A stretch of DNA of 64,000 bases from LMUY01 sp965276785 (lineage in GTDB: Bacteria > Pseudomonadota > Alphaproteobacteria > Acetobacterales > Acetobacteraceae). A program made the translations under genes and the position numbers. The notes under the pieces were generated by a model, which made no database searches, was not told the origin of the DNA, and saw only the letters and a list, made by a program, of their open reading frames with translations. This document shows positions 1 to 8,093 of this stretch, piece after piece. The stretch lies in the NCBI GenBank assembly GCA_965276785.1, contig OZ255629.1:496001-560000 (forward strand). Reading direction: 5' to 3'. Numbering within the stretch: position 1 is the first letter of the stretch; each line of letters opens with the position of its first letter.

Positions 1-1501
1 GCGGCAGGTTGGACCAATCGGCGTTCGCGGTGACGTGGAACAGCACGATCCGCCCGGCGCCCCGCGCCGCTTCGGTCACCAGCGGGGTGCCGTCCACCAA
101 GCGGGCCCAGGTGTGGTCGGTCAATTGCACCGAGGGCTCGGCCAAGACCTGGCGGTTCACCGTCACCTCCCGCGGCACGGCCAAGCCGGTGAACGGGGAC
201 GAGGCGGGGAAGGGGGCAAGCTGGGCCGGCTGGCTCCAGGACAGCGCACCGCCCAACTGCCGGTCCTCCGCCAGGAGGCGCTCCGGCATCAGCGGATCGG
301 CCACCGGCGCCTCCCCGATCTCGCTATCCTGCGGCTCGGCGGTGCGCGGTCCGGCAAAGCGCACCAGCAAGCCGCCTTTCTGCACCCAGGCGGCCAGCTC
401 CGGCGCTTCGGTGGGCGTGAGCGGCCGGTCTGCCAGCACGATCACGGCAATGTCGCGGGAGAGCAGCGTGTGCAGGTCGCCGCGGCGCAGTTCGGTGAAC
501 GGCGCCAGTGCTTTCTCCAGATAGTAGAGGGAGCCGATCAGCGGCGTGTCCGCTCCCGCCTCGGCCGTCACCAAGCCCACGGGACGGCGGCGGAACCCCT
601 CGTCGAGCAGGAACACGCCTCCCGCGTTGGCCGGGCCGTCCAGCACCAGCCGGGTCAGCCGGTTACGTAGTTCGGGTGGGAGCACAACGGGCAGTTCGGC
701 TTCGGCCGCGCCCGCGGCCACATGGGCGGTGGCGCGGGCCAGTGTGCGGCCGTCGCCGCTCTGCGCCAGTACGGCCAGGTCGGTGGGGGCGGGCTGCGGC
801 AGCATCGCGGCGCGCGCCACGATCCGGTCCGCCTCGTTGCGCGGCGGCAGCAGCATGCGCACGGCGGGCGCGCTGGGGGCGATCTCGGTCACCGACCCGG
901 CGGCGCGCAGCGCCGCGGCGAACGCGGCGTCGCCCGGTGCGGCCAATCCGTCGGCGATATAGACCACGCTGCCGCTCGCCCCAGCCAAGGCCTGCGCCGC
1001 GGCGGCGCGGTCGGGCGGCCAGGCCTCCGGATGCAGCGCGGCCAGGCGCGAGCGCAGTTCGGCGGCGGGCATCGCTGGGCTAAGCAGCGGGATGGTGTTC
1101 TGTCCCGAGCGCGCCGTGGTCAGCAACGCCACCGGCCGGCCGGCGCGCTCGGCCCGCTCAACGGCGGCGCCGGCTGCGGTCATCCGGGCGCCCCAGTCGG
1201 CGGCGGCGGCCCAGTCATTGTCCAGCACCAGGATCAGCGGCCCGTTGCCGGGCAAGGCGGCCGCGGCGTCCAGCACCGGCCGGGCCAAGCCGACGATCAG
1301 CAGTGCTGCCGCCAGGGTTCGGAGCAGCAACAGCCACAACGGCGTGCGCGCCGCGGTTTCTTCGCGCGCTCGTAATCCGGCCAGTAGGCGGATGGCAGGG
1401 AAATCCTGCACCCGCGGCGAGGGCGGCGTGACCCGCAGCAGCCACCATAGCGCCGGCAGCACCACCAGCGCGCCCAGCACCCAAGGCGCGGTGAAGATCA
1501 A
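1..1501 (-). CDS. BatA-type membrane protein (N-terminal double-TM, vWA-like), 3' end beyond window
   Basis: Partial: the C-terminus runs off the left edge, leaving about 500 codons. The N-terminus reads LIFTAPWVLGALVVLPALWW and is followed by a second hydrophobic stretch (roughly residues 55-75), the paired membrane segments typical of BatA/aerotolerance proteins. A vWA-like segment (LILVLDNDWAAAADWG) follows, then a long region resembling a glutamine amidotransferase-like fold. I chose the TTG at 1501 because GCAGAGGAC lies just upstream; a GTG at 1534 overlapping the preceding stop is the alternative. It is the third gene of a MoxR-DUF58-BatA operon. In this family such operons are thought to fold or assemble periplasmic or membrane complexes. 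The usual longer form carries a C-terminal DUF4159, which is not visible here. Confidence 0.72.
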   Translation of the reverse strand, partial: MIFTAPWVLGALVVLPALWWLLRVTPPSPRVQDFPAIRLLAGLRAREETAARTPLWLLLLRTLAAALLIVGLARPVLDAAAALPGNGPLILVLDNDWAAAADWGARMTAAGAAVERAERAGRPVALLTTARSGQNTIPLLSPAMPAAELRSRLAALHPEAWPPDRAAAAQALAGASGSVVYIADGLAAPGDAAFAAALRAAGSVTEIAPSAPAVRMLLPPRNEADRIVARAAMLPQPAPTDLAVLAQSGDGRTLARATAHVAAGAAEAELPVVLPPELRNRLTRLVLDGPANAGGVFLLDEGFRRRPVGLVTAEAGADTPLIGSLYYLEKALAPFTELRRGDLHTLLSRDIAVIVLADRPLTPTEAPELAAWVQKGGLLVRFAGPRTAEPQDSEIGEAPVADPLMPERLLAEDRQLGGALSWSQPAQLAPFPASSPFTGLAVPREVTVNRQVLAEPSVQLTDHTWARLVDGTPLVTEAARGAGRIVLFHVTANADWSNLP

Positions 1502-1523
1502 TGCGTTGTCCTCTGCGGGTTGC

Positions 1524-2405
1524 TCAAGCGGCACCACTCATCGCGGTGTAAAGCCCGAGCAGCGCCCGCTCCGGCGGCCCGTCAGTGCGGTGGGTGGCGA
1601 AGCCCCAGCCCGCTGCCCGGCACAGTGCCGCCAGCCCAGCCTGCTGCGACGCCAGCGCGGCGGCATAAGCGTCGCGGATGCCCTCCACTCGTGGCACCAA
1701 GGTTTCGCCATCCCCCTCGACGCCGCGGAAGCGCACCCGGCCGCTGTAGGGCAGCAACGCTTCCGCCGGGTCGAGCACCTGCAGCAGATGGCCGCGCACC
1801 GGGATCGCCGCCAGGTAGGCCAGGCTGACGCGGATGTCCTCCAGCGGCTGCAGGAAGTCGCCGATCAGCACGACCCGGCTATAGGCGGGAACGGCAACGC
1901 CATTCGGGATGCCGCCTGCTGAGAGCCCATCCAGCGCCGCTGCCATCGCCGACAGCGAGCCCCGGGTGCGTTCGCCGAGCAGCCGCACCCGCTCGCCGCC
2001 GCGCAACAGCAGCGAGGCCAGCGCCAACAGCAGCAAATCGGCGCGTTCCAGCTTCTGCGGCACCGAAGCGCCTGAGCGCCAGCGCATCGAGGCGGACCCG
2101 TCCCGCCATAGATGCACCGTCTGCGCCGCCTCCCACTCGGTCTCGCGCACGAAGGTGCGGGCGGACTTGGCGGATTGCCGCCAATCGATCCGGCTCGGTG
2201 CGTCACCATGCTGATACGGCCGAAACTGCCAGAAACTGTCGCCCTGGCCGACCCGGCGGCGCCCGTGCACCCCTTGCGCCACCGTCGCCGCCACGCGGTC
2301 GGCCGCGACCAGCAAAGGCGGGAGCTTGGACCCTAGTGCTTCGGCGCGAAGCACGGGCTGCTTGGTGTCGGCCAATTTGCTGTTTGACAGGGCGCTTGCC
2401 CTCAC
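1524..2405 (-). CDS. DUF58 domain-containing protein
   Basis: 293 aa. It carries the DUF58 core: a GRRRVGQGDSFWQFRPYQHGD segment with the conserved RxYxxGD-type motif (residues ~50-70), then IDWRQSAKSARTFVRE, and a vWA-like C-terminal half. DUF58 proteins are companions of MoxR ATPases and are thought to act as adaptor or chaperone substrates; the exact role is unknown. It starts at a GTG that overlaps the stop of the upstream moxR gene (GTGA), so the two are translationally coupled. The downstream BatA-type gene begins about 22 bp past its stop, or overlaps it if the GTG start of that gene is used. Confidence 0.88.
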   Translation of the reverse strand: MRASALSNSKLADTKQPVLRAEALGSKLPPLLVAADRVAATVAQGVHGRRRVGQGDSFWQFRPYQHGDAPSRIDWRQSAKSARTFVRETEWEAAQTVHLWRDGSASMRWRSGASVPQKLERADLLLLALASLLLRGGERVRLLGERTRGSLSAMAAALDGLSAGGIPNGVAVPAYSRVVLIGDFLQPLEDIRVSLAYLAAIPVRGHLLQVLDPAEALLPYSGRVRFRGVEGDGETLVPRVEGIRDAYAAALASQQAGLAALCRAAGWGFATHRTDGPPERALLGLYTAMSGAA

Positions 2406-3391
2406 AGACGCTTCACAAGGCCGTCGATCACGTCACGGATCACGACACCCTCGGCCCGGGCGGAGAAGTTCAGCGCCATGCGGTGCCGCAACACCGGGTG
2501 CGCCAGGCCGGCCACGTCGTCCAGCGATGGCGACACCCGGCCGTCCAGCAGCGCGCGGGCCCGCGTGGCCAGCATCAGCGCCTGCGCCGCGCGCGGGCCG
2601 GGACCCCAGGCGACATGCTGGCGCACGAAGTCGTTGGCCGCGGTGTCCGGCCGGGCGCCGCGCACCAAAGCGAGGATCGCGTTCACCACGCTCTCGCCCA
2701 CCGGCATGCGGCGGATCAGTGCCTGCGCCGCCATCAGCTCCTCGCCGTTCAACACCGGCCGCGGACGCGCCACCTGCGCCCCCGTGGTCGCGAGCAGCAT
2801 CGCCCGCTCGTTGGCCTCGTCCGGATAGGCCACGTCGACCTGCAGCAAGAAGCGGTCCAACTGCGCCTCGGGTAGCGGATAGGTGCCTTCCTGCTCGATC
2901 GGGTTCTGCGTCGCCAACACGTGGAACGGCTGGGGCAGCGGGTGGTCCACCCCGGCCACAGCCACGCGCCGCTCGGCCATCGCCTGCAGCAGCGCCGACT
3001 GGGTGCGCGGGCTGGCGCGGTTGATCTCGTCGGCCATGAGCAGCTGACAGAATACTGGCCCCGGCACGAAGCGGAACGAGCGCCGGCCCGCGGCATCCTC
3101 GTCCAGCACTTCCGAGCCGGTGATGTCGGCCGGCATCAGGTCCGGCGTAAACTGCACCCGCTTGGGCTGCAGGCCCAGCACGATCCCGAGCGTCTCCACC
3201 AGCAGGGTCTTGCCCAGGCCCGGCGCGCCCACCAGCAGCACATGGCCGCCGGAGAGCAGGCAGATGAGCACCTCATCCACCACCGCGTCCTGGCCGAAGA
3301 TGACATGGCCTATTTCCGACCGCGCCTGCGTTGCACGCGCGGCCAGCCCCTCCATCTCCGCCACCAGGCTATCGCTTACGGTCATCGACAT
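2402..3391 (-). CDS. MoxR family AAA+ ATPase
   Basis: 329 aa, the usual MoxR length. Walker A is GAPGLGKT (residues ~57-64). Walker B is LLMADEINRA, followed by sensor and arginine-finger regions (LATQNPIEQEGTYPLPEAQ). The C-terminal lid reads like AAA_lid_2. MoxR ATPases act as chaperones that mature enzyme complexes together with vWA proteins, matching the DUF58 and BatA-type genes downstream. A good AGGAGG lies 11 nt before the ATG; a second in-frame ATG is two codons later. It is first in the operon and divergent from the DUF1285 gene. Confidence 0.93.
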   Translation of the reverse strand: MSMTVSDSLVAEMEGLAARATQARSEIGHVIFGQDAVVDEVLICLLSGGHVLLVGAPGLGKTLLVETLGIVLGLQPKRVQFTPDLMPADITGSEVLDEDAAGRRSFRFVPGPVFCQLLMADEINRASPRTQSALLQAMAERRVAVAGVDHPLPQPFHVLATQNPIEQEGTYPLPEAQLDRFLLQVDVAYPDEANERAMLLATTGAQVARPRPVLNGEELMAAQALIRRMPVGESVVNAILALVRGARPDTAANDFVRQHVAWGPGPRAAQALMLATRARALLDGRVSPSLDDVAGLAHPVLRHRMALNFSARAEGVVIRDVIDGLVKRL

Positions 3392-3506
3392 GGCGAATGA
3401 AACCTCCTGCTGCGAGGCGATATGGCGAGGAGGGCTTTCATCACGAGGGGGATGCTACCTATATCCTGGGACGGTTACAGCAGTTCGGTGAGGCGGAGAG
3501 CAGGTT

Positions 3507-4163
3507 GTGAACAAGGCCATCCCGCCAGCGATGCATTCCAAGGGACCGGCGGCCGCCGCAGCCGACTATGGCGCGTTTTCCCGGATTGCGGCCGTGAGTA
3601 AGGCGTCAACACCGCGCGCTGACGGCCCGCGAATTCGGCCATCCGGGCGGGAACGGGCTGAATGCGGCGAACTGCCGTTTCTCATCAAACGCGATGGCAC
3701 TTGGCTTTATCGGGGTTCCCCGATCAACCGCAAAGAACTCGTTTGCCTGTTCGCGGGCGTGCTCAAGCGCGAGCCGGATGGCAGCTTCTGGCTGGAAACC
3801 CCGGCCGAACGTGGCAAGATTGACGTGGAGGATGCGCCCTTTGTGGCAGTCGAGCTGCACTGGGGCGGCGACGCGCGCGACCAGGTGTTGAGCTTTCGCA
3901 CCAACATCGACCAGATGGTGACCGCCGGGCCGAAGCACCCGATCCGCGTTGCGCACGATATCCTCACCTGCGAGCCGACGCCCTACTTGCATGTCCGCGA
4001 CGGCGACGGGGCGGCGCCGGTCGAAGCCCGCATCGCCCGCGCGGTCTACTACGAACTGGTTGCGCTGGCCGTGCCGGGCATGCTGCGCGGCCGCAGGGTG
4101 CTGGGCGTGTGGAGCTGTGGCAGCTTCTTCTCGCTGGGCGACCTGCCCGCCTGCGAGGGTTGA
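3507..4163 (+). CDS. DUF1285 domain-containing protein
   Basis: 218 aa. The core from about residue 50 matches the DUF1285 pattern: LPFLIKRDGTWLYRGSPINR, then a segment rich in PAERGKIDVEDAPF, then LSFRTNIDQMVTAGPKHPI. The family is widespread in alphaproteobacteria and its function is not established. The GTG start has GGAG 8 nt upstream; a GTG at 3594 would remove a poorly conserved leader and is a reasonable alternative. Its stop lies 5 bp before the start of the NUDIX gene. It heads a four-gene run ending with the CCA-adding enzyme. Confidence 0.85.
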   Translation: MNKAIPPAMHSKGPAAAAADYGAFSRIAAVSKASTPRADGPRIRPSGRERAECGELPFLIKRDGTWLYRGSPINRKELVCLFAGVLKREPDGSFWLETPAERGKIDVEDAPFVAVELHWGGDARDQVLSFRTNIDQMVTAGPKHPIRVAHDILTCEPTPYLHVRDGDGAAPVEARIARAVYYELVALAVPGMLRGRRVLGVWSCGSFFSLGDLPACEG

Positions 4164-4167
4164 CGGC

Positions 4168-4863
4168 TTGAACCTCGGCGAGCTGCGCGCCCGCCTCCAG
4201 GATACCGGCGGCACCGTTCCGCAAACACGGGCGGACGCGGTGGCTCCGGCAGCCGCCAGCGCCGAGGCCGCGGACCTACTGGATCGGCCCGCCATTGCGG
4301 CGGCCGTGCTGGTGCCGATCATGCATGGAGCGGCTCCCGGCATATTGCTGACCAAACGCACCAGCACGCTCTCCTCCCATGCCGGGCAGGTCGCCTTCCC
4401 AGGCGGCCGCATGGATCCGGGCGAGGATGCGGAACAGGCCGCCTTACGTGAGGCGATGGAAGAGGTGGGACTGCCGGCCGATCTCGTCGAGATCACCGGC
4501 CGTTTGCCCGACCGGCTGACCGGCACGGGTTTCCGCATCACGCCGGTGGTGGGGCTGGTGACGCCGGGTTTCACCCCCGTGCTGGCGGCGGCCGAGGTGG
4601 AGGATGTCTTCATCCTGCCGCTGCAAACTCTGCTGGACCCGGCGGCGCCACAGCGCCAGCGGGCGCTCTGGAAGGGCCGCAGCCGCGAGTTTTGGGTTTG
4701 GCCGCACCATCAGCACTATATCTGGGGTGCCACTGCGGCAATTCTGGTGGAACTCGCGCAGCGCTTGCTTGTAGGGCGGAAAAGCGGAGCGTCATCCGCC
4801 GGGCACATTCCGAACGACCGAGTGGCGGATGACGCTGCGCTCTTCCGCCCTACCTTCGACTAA
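4168..4863 (+). CDS. NUDIX CoA pyrophosphatase
   Basis: 231 aa from a TTG start with GAGGG 8 nt upstream, 5 bp after the previous stop. The NUDIX box GGRMDPGEDAEQAALREAME-EVGL is complete, and the upstream LTKRTSTLSSHAGQVAFPGG is the UPF0035/CoA-pyrophosphatase signature (family precedent NudL/YeaB). Such enzymes hydrolyse CoA or acyl-CoA to phosphopantetheine and 3',5'-ADP. The last ~29 residues (from VGRKSGASS) are not family sequence. They are translated from a palindromic repeat at 4771-4853 that has become the C-terminal tail. The stop overlaps the next start (TAATG). Confidence 0.92.
   Translation: MNLGELRARLQDTGGTVPQTRADAVAPAAASAEAADLLDRPAIAAAVLVPIMHGAAPGILLTKRTSTLSSHAGQVAFPGGRMDPGEDAEQAALREAMEEVGLPADLVEITGRLPDRLTGTGFRITPVVGLVTPGFTPVLAAAEVEDVFILPLQTLLDPAAPQRQRALWKGRSREFWVWPHHQHYIWGATAAILVELAQRLLVGRKSGASSAGHIPNDRVADDAALFRPTFD
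4771..4853. repeat. Palindromic repeat (30-nt inverted arms) inside the NUDIX 3' end
   Basis: The left arm 4771-4800 starts GTAGGGCGGAAAAGCGGAGC and the right arm 4824-4853 is its reverse complement at 28 of 30 positions by my count, with a 23-nt loop. It resembles the GTAGGGCGGA...TCATCCGCC intergenic palindromes of many proteobacteria. It lies in frame in the 3' end of the NUDIX gene and should form a strong hairpin in the mRNA. Confidence 0.85.
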
Positions 4864-5102
4864 TGTTGCGTTTCGGCGAAGCAATCACCGCATTGGCGCC
4901 TTTGTTCGTGGCAGCCTTGCTTTGGGCCGTGGTCTACCGCCGGCTGCCAAGCCGCCGGGCGGTGCTGCTCATCACCATGCTGGAGCTGGCCGTAGCCGGC
5001 GCGGTAGTCTGGCAGGGCACCAGTGAAGGCTTGGCCCCCCACCAGCGCTATGTGCCGGCCCATGTTCAGGATGGCGCGGTGACGGAGGGGCATGGCGGCT
5101 AG
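4863..5102 (+). CDS. Small membrane protein, DUF6111-like
   Basis: 79 aa. Two hydrophobic segments (ALAPLFVAALLWAVVYRRL, and LLITMLELAVAGAVVW) are followed by a polar tail containing HQRYVPAHVQDG. The start codon overlaps the NUDIX stop (TAATG) and its own end overlaps the start of the CCA-adding enzyme gene, so it sits in a tightly coupled operon and is very likely expressed. The position between a NUDIX gene and cca and the PAH-DG tail fit the DUF6111 family, but I name it from memory of that context only. Function unknown. Confidence 0.65.
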   Translation: MLRFGEAITALAPLFVAALLWAVVYRRLPSRRAVLLITMLELAVAGAVVWQGTSEGLAPHQRYVPAHVQDGAVTEGHGG

Positions 5103-6231
5103 CGATCTGCTGGATGACCCGGCGACGTCCCGCCTGCTCGCCATTCTGCGCGTGGCCCGTCTGGTCGGCGGCTGCGTGCGCGACAGCCTATTGGGCCGGC
5201 CAGTGGCCGATATCGACCTCGCCACGCCGCAATCCCCGGAGCAGGTGGCCGCTGCCCTCGACCGCGCCGGGTTGCGGACAATCCCCACCGGCCTCGCGCA
5301 TGGCACCGTGACCGCCGTGCTGAATGGCCGGCCGTTCGAGATCACCACGCTGCGGCGCGACATCACCACCGACGGGCGCCATGCGGCGGTCGCCTGGACC
5401 GAGGACTGGCGCGAGGACGCGGCGCGGCGGGATTTCACCATCAACGCCATGTCCCTGTCGCCCGACGGCACGCTGCACGACTACTTCGGCGGCGCAGCGG
5501 ATTTGCAGGCCAAGCGCGTGCGCTTCGTCGGCGATGCCGCGCAACGCGTGGCCGAGGACTACCTGCGGGTGCTGCGCTTCTTCCGCTTCCAAGCCCGCTA
5601 CGGCGCCGGGCCGCCGGATGCTGGCGCCATCGCCGCCATCCGCGCCGGCGTGCCGGGCCTGGCGCGGCTGTCGGCCGAGCGGGTGTGGAGCGAACTCAAG
5701 CGCATCCTGGCCGCGCCGGACCCGGACGCGGTCGTATCGTTGATGGCGGATACGGGCGTGCTGCCTGCCATCCTGCCCGAAGCGCGCCCGACTCGGCTGG
5801 CCCAGCTCCCGCCCGAGCCGCTGCTGCGGTTGGCCGCCCTTCTCACGGGCCATTCGGTGGTGGCGGCCACCCGGCTGCGCGCCTCGCTCGCCGAGATCGC
5901 CCAACTAGCCGGATATTGCGGGCCGCCGCCCCATGGCGACGACACGGATTTGCGCCGGCAGCTCGCCGACACCCAGAAGCAGGCATTGATCGGCCGGTCG
6001 TGGCTTGTTGGGCAGGCGCAAACCGTTCGAGACCGCCTCGCTGCGCTCGATACGCCCAAATTCCCGCTGGAGGGCCGCGACGCGCTAGCGGCCGGCATGA
6101 AGCCCGGCCACGCTGTGGGCGAAGTGCTGCGGCAAGTGCGGAGCTGGTGGTTGCAAGGCGGCTGCGTGGCGTCGGCCGAGGACTGCCGGGCGGAACTGGC
6201 CAGGCTCGCCGTCGGCCGCCAACGCTGTTAA
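5092..6231 (+). CDS. cca: CCA tRNA nucleotidyltransferase / poly(A) polymerase family
   Basis: 379 aa. The class II nucleotidyltransferase core is clear: VGGCVRDSLLGRPVADIDLA (residues ~24-43) with the metal-binding DxD, then the RRDFTINAMS motif and the EDYLRVLRFFRFQARYG motif. These enzymes add or repair the CCA end of tRNAs. The length fits the short alphaproteobacterial form without an HD domain. The ATG overlaps the end of the upstream small membrane protein gene. Confidence 0.94.
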   Translation: MAASDLLDDPATSRLLAILRVARLVGGCVRDSLLGRPVADIDLATPQSPEQVAAALDRAGLRTIPTGLAHGTVTAVLNGRPFEITTLRRDITTDGRHAAVAWTEDWREDAARRDFTINAMSLSPDGTLHDYFGGAADLQAKRVRFVGDAAQRVAEDYLRVLRFFRFQARYGAGPPDAGAIAAIRAGVPGLARLSAERVWSELKRILAAPDPDAVVSLMADTGVLPAILPEARPTRLAQLPPEPLLRLAALLTGHSVVAATRLRASLAEIAQLAGYCGPPPHGDDTDLRRQLADTQKQALIGRSWLVGQAQTVRDRLAALDTPKFPLEGRDALAAGMKPGHAVGEVLRQVRSWWLQGGCVASAEDCRAELARLAVGRQRC

Positions 6232-6240
6232 CACCGCGTT

Positions 6241-8016
6241 ATGGACGCGCAAGCACCGAATCCGCTGCTGGGCAGCCCGCTCGAGGCCAGCACGCGGTCG
6301 CTGCTCCGCCGGCTGTGGCGCGAGCACCTGCGGCAGCATCGCGGCCGGCTGGTCGTGGTGCTGGTCCTGACCGCTGCGATGGCGGGGTTGACCGCGCTCT
6401 ACCCCGTGGTGATCGACCGCGCCTTCTCCATGTTCGCCGCTCGCGACCGGCGCATCCTCTACCAGGTACCAGCCTTGGTGGTGCTGATCACCGGCGCCAA
6501 GGCGGCTGCCAGCTATGGCCAGACCGTGCTGACCCAGAGCCTGGTCCTGCGCGTGATCCGCGAGTTGCAGGTCCGTATGTTCGCCCATCTCACCGAGGCC
6601 GACCTGGCCCGGGTGGAGCGCGAGCCGCCCGCCCAGTTGGCCGCCCGCTTCACCACCGACGCCGCCATCATCCGTGAAGCGCTGACCCGGGCGGTGGGAG
6701 GTATTGCCAATGCCATCACCGTGGTTGGGCTGATCGTCTCCATGCTGTGGCTGGATTGGGCGCTGAGCTTGATCGCGGCAGGGCTCTACCCGCTGGCTGC
6801 CTTGCCAATCCAGCGCATCGGCAAGCGCGTTCGCCGCGCCTCGGGCGGCATGCAGGAGCGCATGGGAGAGACTGCAAGCCTGCTGACCGAAAGCTTCAGC
6901 CAGGCCCGAACCGTGCGCGCCTACCGTTTGGAGGCGGTGGAAGCGGAGCGCGCCAACAGCATGTTCCGCGAGCTCAACCGCGCCCTGATGCGCATGACGC
7001 GCAGCCGCTCGGGGGTGGACCCGATGCTGGAAGTGCTCGGCGGGGCGGCGGTGGCGCTGGTCATGGGGTTTGCCGGCTGGCGCGCCGCGGTGGGCAGCAG
7101 CACGGTCGGCAACTTCACCGGCTTCGTCGCGGCCCTGCTGATCGCCTCGCAGCCGTTGCGTGCGCTAGGCTCGCTGAACGCGGCGCTGCAAGAGGGGCTG
7201 GCGGGGCTGGCCCGAGTGTTCGGCGTGATGGACGAGCCACGCGGCATCGCCGAGCGGCCCGGCGCCGCCGCCTTGCCGCCGGGCCGCGGCCGGCTGGTGT
7301 TCGAGGATGTCGCGTTCAGTTATCCGGACGGCCGGCGGGCTTTGAGCGGGTTGAGCTTCACCGCCGAACCTGGCCTGACAGTCGCGCTGGTCGGGGCCTC
7401 GGGCGCCGGCAAGTCCACCGCCTTGGCGCTGATCCCCCGCCTGCACGACCCGGCCGCCGGCCGCATCACCCTCGACGGCGCCGACCTGCGTGCCGTGACG
7501 CTGGACAGCCTGCGGGACGCCATCGCCTATGTCGGGCAAGACACCTCGTTGTTCGACATCACGGTGAGCGCCAACATCGCGTTGGGCCGAACCGGAGCGG
7601 GCGCGCCCGAGATCGCCGCCGCAGCCGATGCCGCCGCCGCAGCCGGGTTCATCGAGGCGCTGCCCGGCCGCTACGAGATGCCGGTCGGCCCGGGTGGCAC
7701 GCGCTTGTCCGGCGGGCAGCGCCAGCGCGTGGCGTTGGCCCGCGCCTTGCTGCGCAACCCGCGCATCCTGCTGCTCGACGAAGCCACCTCGGCGCTGGAC
7801 GCGGAGAGCGAGGCGGCAGTGCAGCAGGCCCTTACCCGGCTGCGCGGCGGCCGCACGACGGTGGTCGTTGCCCATCGGCTGTCCACCGTTCGAGACGCCG
7901 ATTTGGTGGTTGCGATGGCCGACGGCCGGGTCGCCGAGCGGGGCACGCACGCGGAACTGATGGCTCAGGACGGGCTTTACGCCCGTCTGGTGCGGACGCA
8001 AGCCTTGGCGGGATGA
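6241..8016 (+). CDS. ABC exporter, fused permease and ATPase (MsbA-like)
   Basis: 591 aa half-transporter. An N-terminal six-helix ABC transmembrane domain (residues ~35-320) is followed by a nucleotide-binding domain with Walker A GASGAGKS, signature LSGGQRQR, Walker B ILLLDEATSALD and H-loop VVVAHRLST. The order and length are those of MsbA/lipid or multidrug exporters that work as homodimers. It starts 10 bp after cca with no clear promoter between, so it may share that transcript. Substrate cannot be read from sequence. Confidence 0.92.
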   Translation: MDAQAPNPLLGSPLEASTRSLLRRLWREHLRQHRGRLVVVLVLTAAMAGLTALYPVVIDRAFSMFAARDRRILYQVPALVVLITGAKAAASYGQTVLTQSLVLRVIRELQVRMFAHLTEADLARVEREPPAQLAARFTTDAAIIREALTRAVGGIANAITVVGLIVSMLWLDWALSLIAAGLYPLAALPIQRIGKRVRRASGGMQERMGETASLLTESFSQARTVRAYRLEAVEAERANSMFRELNRALMRMTRSRSGVDPMLEVLGGAAVALVMGFAGWRAAVGSSTVGNFTGFVAALLIASQPLRALGSLNAALQEGLAGLARVFGVMDEPRGIAERPGAAALPPGRGRLVFEDVAFSYPDGRRALSGLSFTAEPGLTVALVGASGAGKSTALALIPRLHDPAAGRITLDGADLRAVTLDSLRDAIAYVGQDTSLFDITVSANIALGRTGAGAPEIAAAADAAAAAGFIEALPGRYEMPVGPGGTRLSGGQRQRVALARALLRNPRILLLDEATSALDAESEAAVQQALTRLRGGRTTVVVAHRLSTVRDADLVVAMADGRVAERGTHAELMAQDGLYARLVRTQALAG

Positions 8017-8030
8017 GCGAAAATGTGCGA

Positions 8031-8044
8031 TGACCGATCGGTCA
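8031..8044. promoter_or_regulatory. Candidate TetR-type operator upstream of the EmrAB-like pair
   Basis: TGACCGATCGGTCA is a perfect 14-bp palindrome in the short gap between the ABC exporter and the emrA-like gene, about 50 bp before its start. The ACCGATCGGT core resembles operators bound by TetR-family repressors of efflux genes. No TetR gene is in the window, so the regulator would be encoded elsewhere. Confidence 0.5.
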
Positions 8045-8093
8045 GTGCTGCGCGGCAGCTCAGCCGCACGGTGAGTGCAAGGGAGTTCGGCTG

